DNA of 64,000 nt from Cryptomeria japonica (taxonomy: Eukaryota; Streptophyta; Pinopsida; Cupressales; Cupressaceae), in assembly GCF_030272615.1 (NCBI RefSeq), contig NC_081408.1, forward strand, positions 769,881,336 to 769,945,335, in the 5' to 3' direction. Positions 1 through 9,540 of this stretch are shown in pieces. The stretch's first letter is position 1. The number at the start of each line of letters is the position of its first letter. The translations under genes were made by a program, and so were the position numbers. The notes under the pieces are model-generated. The model was not told the origin of the DNA. It did no database searches and was given only the letters and a program-made list of their open reading frames with translations.

Positions 1-1103
1 AGTGAGTGCCGAGGGTGGAGCCAGTGAGGTCAAGCATCTAAGTATCCGCTCTGAATAGCGTAGCCTCGGGGGTAAAACCCCATGTGGGATCAACAACTAT
101 TGTCCTGGCCAGCCATAAGAATTGTGCTTGACTTATGATAAACATTCAAACACTCAAGGACAAAACAGCAAAACATTGTGTCTTTTGTGTCTTCAAGTGT
201 ATGCAAAAAAAACTTTTTACATCAAACAACACACTTTTTGGAGTCTAAACAGTCTGCAAACATTGAGTCATCAACACTGTGTCCTCTTGTCACGAAAAAC
301 AGTCGAAAAATCAGATTTGGTCACAGCAAAACAAATTCGCAGATAGGAAAGATTGCACTAAGGTTACAGAAATGCGTCTGTGTCTGTTAAAACCCCGTCT
401 GTGTCAGATAAACGCGTCTGTGAAGTACAGAATAGCGTCTGTGTTTTTATCAACGTCTGTGTCGAACAGAAACTTGTCTGTGTCCACAATTGCAAAAAAC
501 TGTTACAGTCCCGGCAAACATCAATAGGAAAATCTCAGAAGCACGTCTGCGTCCAACAGAATAGCGTCTGTGTCTTAAAACCGCGTCTGTGAAGTATACA
601 GAGGCGTCTGTGTCAAGATTTGAAAAGTTTAACAGTCAAACAAACAAAGAAATCAGTTTCGGCATATTTGAGCTTCCTAGGTTGTCTCTTCAGGTTTCAT
701 CTAGCATTCAGCCTGTTCTAAGGTCTCACATAGTCCATCATTGCTTCATACCTCATCTTACATTCATACTTGTCTAAACTTGAGTCAAAAGGTCACTTGC
801 TTGTCCTCACTATACTTTGTCAACACACTACATACAACAACACTTTGCTAAGTGGTCCCTCATCAAGGTTTCTTACCTTTGGGTCTCATTTGGTCTTACT
901 TAGAGTCAAGGTCAGCTTACCTCATCAAGAGAAACTATCCTCTCTTTGGAAGTCACACCTACTCTACTACATACATACTTGGTCTTACACTTTGGACATT
1001 GCAAGTACACCTCAAGATTCATTTACACTCCATACAACTCTTGGTCTTACATACTCTTGTCATTTTTCATCTAGTTTCTCACATATTGCTAAACACCTAG
1101 TTC
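1..1103 (+). other. Untranslated leader of element A (possible 5' LTR tail at its left end)
   Basis: About 1.1 kb without a convincing gene precedes gag. Positions 1-110 may be the last part of the 5' LTR, but I could not place the LTR/primer-site junction. Positions 375-611 hold a periodic short repeat listed separately. From about 660 to 1085 the sequence is rich in CT and TCA words (ggtctca, cttacat), a composition common in long retroelement leaders. Short open frames here do not resemble proteins. Confidence 0.6.
375..611 (+). repeat. ~20-bp periodic array of CGTCTGTGT in the gag leader
   Basis: Ten copies of a CGTCTGTG(T) core start at 375, 396, 415, 436, 454, 475, 544, 565, 584 and 605. 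Successive spacings are 18-21 bp, apart from one 69-bp gap. Only the core is conserved; spacer bases differ. The same core in reverse complement (ACACAGACG) forms a second array at 11,310-11,620 inside the antisense gene's intron. Confidence 0.9.
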
Positions 1104-3152
1104 ATGGTTGAAACCCGTCTTCAAAAATCTAGGAGAAAAGCTAAAGAAGCTCAAAAATCCGCAAACATGAGTTCTTATGAGTATGACAATGATGTCTTCT
1201 ACAATCCTGAGCACACTACATTACCAGACATGAATGTTTATAGACACAATCCAAATGTGGAAACCGCAAACGCTATACACAACGCTACACACAATGATAA
1301 TGTGGACAATTCTTCAATACTATCAGCAGACATACAAGAATCTATAATGGATCCTCAATTCAATAGATTGGTTGAAGAGATAATGAGGAGAGATCGTCAA
1401 TATTTCCTAAACATGATGGCACAAAGTGGAACCAAGATACCGCATGATTTTGACTTATCTCAACTTATGGAAAGTAGACCTTCACAACAAACTCAACCTC
1501 ATAATGGAGGACCAAATAATATGATGCCGGAGTCACCATCAGTTTTGCTTCAGAAACCAGTAATCCCACATACACAAGCTCAAATGCATGATACTTACAC
1601 TCAAAGACCATCATGGAGGCCTTATGCTCAAATACATGCTCAAGATATGGGTCAACCAAGACAAATGGATACTCAAGGACTTCCTCAAAATGTTGACACA
1701 AGAAGACCTCATGCCAAAATTGGGGGCAACACAATGGAAAATGAAAGGCCTATTGAATATGGTTTATATACACCAAACAGATATGGGGTCCCTCAACAAG
1801 AAGTTATGCCAAATGCTCCATACATGTCGCAACAATATAGACCTCCATATGGACATGTCTACGATCAGTATCATCCATATATGCAACAAGTTCCTCCTCA
1901 AATGGGTGTTTCAAACATGGGATATGCTACAAGAAATCCATCTCCTCCCAAAAATAATTTGGAGCAACAAATTAGAGATCTACAAAAGAAAGTGGAAGAT
2001 ATGGGCACATCAAAACCCACATATACTATGAGAGATATATGCCCTTATCCATTTGATAAGAGCATTCCAATACCTCTGTTTCCTCCGCACTTTGTAACAC
2101 CAAAATTCGACAAATATAGAGGGAGAGGAGACCCCAAGGCACACATAAGACAATTCTTCACAGCTTGCATTGAGGTAGCGGCAGAAGAAACATACTTGAT
2201 GAGGTTGTTCCCACAGAGCTTAGGAGATCAAGCGATGGAATGGTTTTCTCAATTACCTCCTGGTATTAAGTCATGGGGTGACTTAGCAGAGGCATTCATT
2301 CAGCATTTTTCTTATACCATTGAAACAGATGTCTCAGGTACTACCTTGTGCAACACGAAACAAAAGGAAGGAGAATCTTTCGCAACATTTTTACAGAGAT
2401 GGAGAAACCTAGCTAGCAGATGCTCTTGTGAAATCCCGCAGAAACAAATGGTGGAGATGTTCACACAAAATGTTAACAAGGCTATTGGCTATGATCTCAG
2501 AAAAGCTTGTTTGTCTACATTTAAGGATGTCATTGAAAAGGGCCTAGCAACAGAAAAGGTCTTGATTGAACAAGGAGTTATCAAGCTATTCAAAGAAAAC
2601 AAAGAGGACTTCAAAGGAAAGGACAAACCAAAATTTTGGAACAAGAACAAGAATACAGTTAATGATGGTGTTGTGGATGCCAACACAGTGAGACCAAAGT
2701 TCGTCTTTTTTGGATCAAGTTCTACCAACAATCAAGTGAACAATCAAACGGCTGCTAAACCACGAAGGAAGTACACTCCATTGGGAGAACCACTTGAATC
2801 AGTATTCAAAAAGCTTGTAGCAAACAAAGTGATCACGGTCCCAGATTTTCCTCCATATGAACCAAAGGTAAAACCGAATTGGTGGAATGATGATGAATAT
2901 TGCAAATTTCATAAGAGCAAGGGTCACAAGACAAGTAATTGCCATCGATTGAAAAACATTGTACAAGATCTCATTGACAGAGGAGATATTGAGATTGAGG
3001 GACATTCATCTAACCAAGAGCATGAGGTGTTTAAGGAACCATTTACAACCCGAGCTAACTACAAGAAAGGAACGCTCAAAAGGGCTTGGTTTTCTAAATC
3101 CCAAGATTCAAAACAAAAGAACAAAACAGATATGGCGAGTCAAAGTGGCTGA
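1104..3152 (+). CDS. gag: Gag polyprotein of element A (intact frame, 682 aa)
   Basis: Structural capsid/nucleocapsid protein that would package element RNA in cytoplasmic particles. It starts MVETRLQ, a start seen in plant gypsy gags. Residues ~1-330 are low-complexity (Gln, Pro, Met, Asn rich). Residues ~340-500 match the retrotransposon Gag domain (AMEWFSQLPPGIKSW, then FATFLQRWRNLASRC). A CKFH-x4-H-x4-C knuckle followed by LIDRGDIEI lies near residue 600, typical of the Tat/Ogre branch. The frame has no internal stop. Its end overlaps the start of the pol frame by 194 bp; pol is in the +1 frame relative to gag, so pol would need frameshifting, splicing or separate initiation. The reading as Tat gag is firm; activity is not implied. 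Confidence 0.9.
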   Translation: MVETRLQKSRRKAKEAQKSANMSSYEYDNDVFYNPEHTTLPDMNVYRHNPNVETANAIHNATHNDNVDNSSILSADIQESIMDPQFNRLVEEIMRRDRQYFLNMMAQSGTKIPHDFDLSQLMESRPSQQTQPHNGGPNNMMPESPSVLLQKPVIPHTQAQMHDTYTQRPSWRPYAQIHAQDMGQPRQMDTQGLPQNVDTRRPHAKIGGNTMENERPIEYGLYTPNRYGVPQQEVMPNAPYMSQQYRPPYGHVYDQYHPYMQQVPPQMGVSNMGYATRNPSPPKNNLEQQIRDLQKKVEDMGTSKPTYTMRDICPYPFDKSIPIPLFPPHFVTPKFDKYRGRGDPKAHIRQFFTACIEVAAEETYLMRLFPQSLGDQAMEWFSQLPPGIKSWGDLAEAFIQHFSYTIETDVSGTTLCNTKQKEGESFATFLQRWRNLASRCSCEIPQKQMVEMFTQNVNKAIGYDLRKACLSTFKDVIEKGLATEKVLIEQGVIKLFKENKEDFKGKDKPKFWNKNKNTVNDGVVDANTVRPKFVFFGSSSTNNQVNNQTAAKPRRKYTPLGEPLESVFKKLVANKVITVPDFPPYEPKVKPNWWNDDEYCKFHKSKGHKTSNCHRLKNIVQDLIDRGDIEIEGHSSNQEHEVFKEPFTTRANYKKGTLKRAWFSKSQDSKQKNKTDMASQSG

Positions 3153-5193
3153 AGTTCAACAAGAGGATATTTATTCTACAGACTCCAATGAGTGGGAATG
3201 GGGTTCAGACAAATCCTCCAGCGACTATGAACTTAATGAGACATTTAGAGAGCCAGATGAACCTACAGAGGAGGAGGAGTTTTACAAGAAATTCAGAGTT
3301 GGTCAAGAACCGACCCATAAGGATCCCGCACAAGCTTCGTTTCAAGGCCCTAGGTCAGGATCACATAGGATGAGGACACCTGTCCCTGAGGGTGCTACTA
3401 GTGATGATAATTTGGACTCACTCACGATCGAAACTGATGAGGAGAGTGCCATTGACGACCTCGATGACTATCTTGACATACCTGAATATAACCACATCTT
3501 CACTATTAGTCTTGCGGACTCTAAAAACACTAAAGACCTTCCCCTCGTTCACCCCCAACTCATTGACTGGGATCAGGATGCACCACCACAGTTTGATACA
3601 TTTCAAAATGACGAAGCTATTGTTGATTATCTTGGCATTCGCGATGATCTTCCTCTTGGAGACCATAAAGCAGGATACGCCATAGAGCTAAATAACATGG
3701 CATACTTTGGTGAGGGTGTCGGGCCTTCTAGTCGCAAAAATGTGAAAATAAAAACAAAACAAGGGTCTTATGGCGAAAACCACACTGTGGCGCTCTCTGA
3801 CTCTAAAAAAGTAAAAAGAAAGGACGTATCTGAGGGTGAAAACCTCTCTGAGGCGCCCGAAGATGGAAGGCTTGACATTCTCCCAGCATCATACGAGGAA
3901 AAATCATCCATGTTGGTAGAGGAGACTATAAAGACAAACATTGGTACAGCAGAGGTTCGACACAACATATTTTTGGCTCAATCATTGACAGAGGCCGAGA
4001 AAGCAAGGTTCATAAGCTTCTTTAAGGAACGACAAGTCAACTTCGCATGGTCTTATGCTGATATGCCTGGACTAGACCCCGACTTAGTAATGCATCATTT
4101 AACAGTCAAACCGGGGGAAAAACCAGTAAAGCAGAAATTAAGGAAAATGCATCCACAGGTGGCATTATTAGTCAAGGCAGAGCTGGAGAAATTACTAGAT
4201 GTCGGATTCATACGCCCAATTGATTATCCTGAATGGATTTCCAACTTAGTACCTGTTAACAAACCAGATCGCAGCATCCGAATATGTACAGACTTTAGGG
4301 ATATCAACAAGGCTTGTCCGAAGGACGATTTCCCATTACCAAACATTGATTTAATTGTTGATCTCATAGCAGGCCATGAGATGTTATCTTTAATGGACGG
4401 ATTTTCTGGATATAATCAGATCAGGATTGCACCTGAAGATCAACATAAAACATCATTCACTTGTCCATGGGGAACCTTCTGCTGGAATGTCATGCCCTTT
4501 GGGCTGAAAAATGCAGGTGCCATGTATCAACGAGCCATGACTACTATCTTCCATGATCTCATGCATGTAACGGTGGAAGATTATGTTGACGACCTTTTGG
4601 TTAAATCAATAGATAGAAATACACACTTGGATATACTTTCAGTTGCTTTTGATAGGCTGGAAAAATACAAGGCACGACTCAACCCAAAGAAATGTGTCTT
4701 TGGAGTAACCTCCGGGAAGCTCCTAGGATTCATTGTGTCTAAAAGAGGAATAGAAGCTGATCCAGCAAAGGTCAAGGCTATCTTGGACATGCCACCACCC
4801 AATAATATCAGTCAACTTCGGTCTTTACAAGGGAGACTCCAGTCCATACGAAGATTCATAGCACAACTTGCAGATAAATGCAATCCTTTCCAGCACCTGC
4901 TACACAAAAACATTAAGTTCAAATGGGATGAGAACTGTCAACAGGCTTTTCAGGCACTTAAAGACTATCTTTTGAACCCGCCAGTTTTGATGCCACCAAT
5001 TCAAGATCAACCATTGTTACTTTACATATCAGCTACTCCAACAGCACTGGGGGCACTCCTAGCACAACAAATACCTGACGGCAAGGAAAAAGCAGTCTAC
5101 TATATCAGTCGCACATTGGTGGGATATGAGCTAAACTACACACCAATTGAGCGTGCATGTCTCGCTGTGGTATTCGCTTCACAAAAATTATGA
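2959..5193 (+). pseudogene. pol: Pol of element A, first part: reverse transcriptase and first RNase H, ended by TGA
   Basis: The reverse transcriptase copies element RNA into DNA. The N-terminal ~330 residues are acidic linker with a WEWGSD motif. The RT core begins near 4080 (HHLTVKPGEKP), with CTDFRDINKACPKDDFPLP and an intact YVDD at 4582-4593. The classical RNase H follows (LLLYISATPTALGALLAQ...AVYYISRTL). The frame stops at TGA 5191-5193, just where the conserved text reads on in the same frame to HYMLTHKTKL, so this is a single nonsense codon (most simply CGA to TGA), not a natural end. I see no D[TS]G or DGG protease motif between gag and RT, whereas element E shows one directly before its similar WEWGS segment. 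Deletion of the protease is the likely explanation. Confidence 0.88.
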
Positions 5194-5199
5194 CATTAC

Positions 5200-7203
5200 A
5201 TGCTTACTCACAAGACCAAGTTGATTGCCAGAATTGATCCACTAAAATATCTTCTCAACAAAGCTACACTTACCGGGCGGCTGGCCAAGTGGGTAATGAT
5301 TTTGAGTGAATTCGACATTGAATACGTGGACAGAAAAGCCATAAAAGGACAAGCCATCGCAGATCAACTGGCAGATGCTCCCATGATAGATGATGTTCCT
5401 CTACAGTCAGAATTTCCCGATGAGTTCATTCTAACAATATCACCTGCAAAGCCATGGCAACTATACTTTGATGGCTCATACACACAGCATGGGGCAGGAG
5501 CGGGTATACTCTTTATAACTCCCCAAGGTGATTCTATACCAAAGTCATACCGCTTATCATTTCTCTGTACCAACAATATAGCGGAATACGAGGCATTAAC
5601 AACGGGGCTAAGAATTGCAGTTCAGTGGAAGATCCAGGAACTTCGTGTTTTTGGCGATTCTCAACTTGTCATCCGTCAAGCAACTGATGATTATCAAACA
5701 AAAGATGAAAAGCTAATGCCTTACAAACAACTGGTAGATCATCTGAAACAGCACTTTGCAAAGATAGAGTTTGAGCAGATACCAAGAGAACAGAATCGTG
5801 CTGCTCATGCCATGGCTACAATTGATTCGCTTATTATCCTACCGCAAAATGAGACCTGCTATGAGTTCCTGGTTGACAACTTGCTGATTCCGTCATATGA
5901 GATCACTCCTACGGAAATGATATGTGTTGTTGGTCCTGAATCCCAGTTATATGGTTCCATATTCACATACCTTCGCGATAATACCTTACCTCCCGATCTA
6001 TCGAACAACCAACGCCGCACTTTCATTCGCCAATCCTCCCGATACGTTATCCTAGCTGATATCCTATACCGACGAGGTCTAGATGGCACCCTCCTTAGAT
6101 GTTTAGAGAGTGACGAAGCTCAGATTGCGTTACGAGAAGTACACGAAGGGATATGTGGTCCGCATACTAGTGGTCCGACCTTGGCCAAGAGACTCATCAG
6201 GACTGGATACTACTGGCCTCCTATGGACAAAGATGCATATCAGTTTGTCAAGAAGTGTAAGCAGTGTCAAATTCATGGAGACCTTATACATGCACCAACA
6301 CAAGAACTACAGCCACTTGCATCTCCTTGGCCCTTTTGTCAGTGGGGACTCGATCTCATAGGCAAGATTCACCCTCCTTCTTCCAATGGACATAAATTCA
6401 TTATCACAGCCATAGAGTATTTCACAAAGTGGATTGAAGCTGTGCCCCTCACGCAAGTTACTGGGAAACAAATCGCTACTTTCATCCTGAACTACATCAT
6501 TTGCCGATACGGGATCCCTACTTCCATTATCACTGACAACGGGCGTCCTTTCAAGAACCAGGATGTTCGTGAACTTTGTGAGCGCTTCCATATCTCCCAT
6601 CGTTTCTCCACACCATATTACCCCCAAGGTAATGGCCAAGCTGCGGCGTCTAACAAAACAATTCTCAAAATCCTTAAAAAGACAGTCGACGACGCTGGCC
6701 GTACCTGGCATGTCCAACTCAATCCCGCACTTTGGGCCTATCGTACCAATGTCCGCACACCTATAGGAGCTACACCCTACTCACTTGTCTATGGTGCTGA
6801 AGCCATCTTGCCTATTGAGGTCGAGTTACCTTCTTTACAGGTCTCCTTGAGAAACATAATCAACGATGAAGACTACAGGGTCTCTCGCTTACATGAACTA
6901 GAACTGCTGGAGGAACGACGACACACTGCTTTTAATCATCTCAAGGCTTACCAACAACGAACGAGTCGCAGTTACAATCACAAAGTCAAGCCTCGCGCAT
7001 TTGAGGTAGGTGACTTAGTCCTCAGAGAGAACCCCAAGAATCAGCAAGATAGAGAAAAGAAGGGCAAATTTGAACCCAACTGGCTTGGTCCTTACATCAT
7101 CACAATAGCATATGGCTCTGGGGCATATCAGCTCTCAACTACAGAAGGTGAACCCTTGGAGGATCCTATCAACAGCATGCACCTTCGCAGGTTCTACACA
7201 TAG
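5200..7203 (+). pseudogene. pol: Pol of element A, second part: archaeal-type RNase H and integrase
   Basis: This continues the pol frame after the TGA. The connection segment (LLNKATLTGRLAKWVMILSE) leads to a second RNase H at ~5455-5830 with its acidic residues visible (LYFDGS, NIAEYEAL, FGDSQL), the extra domain that marks Tat elements. The integrase zinc domain is complete (H-x3-H, C-x2-C; ~6135-6275). The catalytic core has GLDLIG and ITDNGR, but the glutamate expected 36 positions after the second Asp is Ala: codon 6643-6645 is GCG where GAG/GAA is expected. The C-terminus has the GPY module (NWLGPYIITI) and ends LRRFYT. With that Ala the integrase should be unable to join strands. No chromodomain is seen. 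Confidence 0.88.
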
Positions 7204-7298
7204 CTTTTCAGAGCATCCTAATTCAAAAATACAAAAAAAATCAAAAAACACTGCAAAAATACAAAAAAAAATTATAAAACGCAAAAAAAATCGTTACT

Positions 7299-7455
7299 TG
7301 GTGAAAACCTGGCAAACAGGTGCCTTGTGACAACAAAAAAATTGAAAAATCAAAAAAAGTAAAGAGAAATAATTTCCTCCAACGGTGAAAACCACTTCGG
7401 TGGCGCCCTGGGCAAGTACCATGGTGAAAACTGGGTCACCAGCGCCATGCGTAGG
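7299..7455 (+). repeat. Three GGTGAAAACC / GGCGCC modules after the pol stop
   Basis: GGTGAAAACCTGG...CAGGTGCC (7299), GGTGAAAACCACTTCGGTGGCGCC (~7384, written in two parts: GGTGAAAACC then GGTGGCGCC) and GGTGAAAACTGGGTCACCAGCGCC (~7421, likewise GGTGAAAACTGG then CAGCGCC) are three related units. Each opens with the same 9-mer and closes with a self-complementary GGYGCC-type stretch, so each can fold locally. Similar modules occur, from memory, at the same place in other Tat elements. Confidence 0.6.
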
Positions 7456-7529
7456 GACTTTGCTCCTCCCTCCTTCAGGATTCACTTTCATCCTTTCACT
7501 TTGCACACACTCACAACTTATTCGTTCAC

Positions 7530-8348
7530 AATAAACTTACCCATTCCCATCATGGCTTGTTATTGATCTACCCAAGATTGGTTAGCCATTCATAATAAAC
7601 CCTCCCTTTTCACTCCCTTTCCATCCATAATAAATCAGATCCTATCTGTGGCTAAGGCAAATCCTACATCTAGTGATGGGTGTGGAACTAAGAACATCAC
7701 ATGTTTCGAGGAGTACAGTTTCTTCCAGCTTCCTTCAAGTCTGTCCGCGCACAATCCGCAATAAAGCAACATTTGCATCGCAGATCTGCAATAAAGTTCC
7801 ACCTTCTCCGCAATAAAGTATCAGTTTCATGGATTCAGTCAGTTTCAAATGAGACACGGCAGCAACAATGGGCTTCAACAAATCAAATCTTTCAACAGAC
7901 TCAGACAACATATGGTTCAGTGCTATCTATCCTTTTTGTGAAAGTGAACATTGTGACCACAATCGAATAAGACTTAAACAAGTGACAAGAGACACTAAAC
8001 TTGAGGACTACAGTGGATGTTGGTGTCGAGTCTTGGTTTTCTTTTGATTTTATCTTTTTGGTGACATGTCTTTTAGCTTTTCCAGGATGTCTTTGACTAG
8101 AGATTCTATCTCCAGGATGTCTTTGACTAGAAAGGCGAGGATGGGGTATCGTCACCTATTTGCATTTATTGTCTGTGGATTGTCTTTTAGTAATGCTATG
8201 ACTTGCCCAAGGATATGAGGACACTGTGAGTCTAGTATGAATGGCGCATTCCTTGTTTGTGACTGTCTTATCTCCATGCAAACAGGTACAATGACTTTCT
8301 GGGCCGAACAAATGCCTCGATTGTCATAACCTATTCTGCCATAATAAA
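7530..8348 (+). promoter_or_regulatory. Cluster of seven AATAAA poly(A)-signal hexamers
   Basis: AATAAA starts at 7530, 7594, 7629, 7760, 7790, 7812 and 8343 on the plus strand. Three of them (7760, 7790, 7812) sit in a short tandem repeat with the word GCAATAAAG. The cluster lies between pol and the antisense gene, where early 3' ends of sense transcripts would avoid reading into that gene. The function is inferred from position only. Confidence 0.4.
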
Positions 8349-8955
8349 GCTCAATGATGATAACGCACAAGAAGCTCTTTCACGTTCATATCTTCTGTCT
8401 TCCATCCTCCTTTCTTGATTGACTTCCATTGTCCTTCTGAGTCCACGTAGCCTGCTATCACATGACTGAGTATAATGACACACCAAAAAAAAAAAAAAAA
8501 CATTTGCATTTCGTATAGTTACATCTGCATCACCACATATAAGCATTTCATACATACATATAGATATCACAATTGCATCACATCCTGCATACAACACATG
8601 TTAGCACATCTCACATTTTCATTATGTAAATAATCATTTGCATTATCATATTCATTTGCATTTCATACATTCACATTTGCATCATGCATCACATATAAAA
8701 ACATAAAAGAACAAAAATATATTGCATTGCATCATATAAGCATCCATATCATAAAGCATGTATCACATAAGAACATTTCATCACATAAGGTACACATGCA
8801 TATAGCTGCCGCAAAAATGAATCATCTCATATATATAATCAAATGTGTCATAATACAATGATGTCAAAAGAATCATATGGCTACAAAAGAATCACCCGCA
8901 GGTGTCTACAATACAAAAATGATACATATACTGATACATAGGGAGCCCACTATAG

Positions 8956-9540
8956 CTATGAGGAACTCCCTCCCTCGGAGCCACCTGGCCTCGACTGAGT
9001 CTGAGCTATAGATGGACCCGCCCCAGGATCCCCCTGTCTCTCTGGTGGTGGTGGAGGCCCCATGACTCCACCGCTGGATGCTTGTCTCCTGCGACTCCCT
9101 CCCGTAGCCGTCGCTGTGCGCGACGATCAATGGAAGCTCCTAGCCCGTTGATCTGCTGGCATGGCTGCATAGTATAGATCCCTCCAGTAGGCGATCTCCT
9201 CTCCGGCTCGCAAAACATATGCGTAGCCTGCCCCTGCATCCTCTGCTGCCCGCCTCCCTACCCTCAGAGCTGTCTCGGCCTCTGTATATCTCTGGATGGC
9301 CTAATCCCTCTCCCGCTCTGTATCTCGGACCCTAATCCTGAGGTGGTTCCTCTCTCGAACCAACTCCTCAATCTCATCTGCCTGGCCCTGGCAGATCTCC
9401 CGCAGCCTAACCACCTCATCCTCCTCAGAGTCTCCGCTCTCCGTCCCTGCCTGTGGCTCCTCCTCTACAGGTCCCCCTGTCCCTGTGCCTCTGCCTACAC
9501 CTGTCCCTGTGCCTGTATAGGTACCTGTGGCTGTACCTGT
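8956..9540 (-). pseudogene. Decayed C-terminal tail of the antisense PMD protein
   Basis: Reading the minus strand in another frame than exon 2 continues protein-like text past its stop: an acidic segment (EEEPQAGTESGDSEEDE), a coiled-coil-like run (EIEELVRERNHLRIRVRD), ALRVGRRAAEDAGAGYAYVL, and a Pro/Gly/Ser tail (GPPPPPERQGDPGAGPS) ending at TAG 8956-8958. At least two stops interrupt it. The frame switch falls in the Gln/Gly-rich short repeats near 9490-9540, where slippage is easy. I infer that the ancestral protein was ~170 residues longer than the frame now open. Confidence 0.6.

Larger units (their letters stand above)
7204..8955 (+). other. Non-coding stretch between pol and the 3' end of the antisense gene
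   Basis: No protein-like frame. It begins with A-rich sequence after the pol stop, then three GGTGAAAAC modules and a cluster of AATAAA signals (both listed). A ~22-bp direct duplication (CCAGGATGTCTTTGACTAGA) occurs near 8080 and 8112. From ~8480 to 8930 it is A-run plus CAT-rich low-complexity DNA (many CATTTGCAT, CATACAT words), which would be the 3' flank of the antisense gene. Confidence 0.6.
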
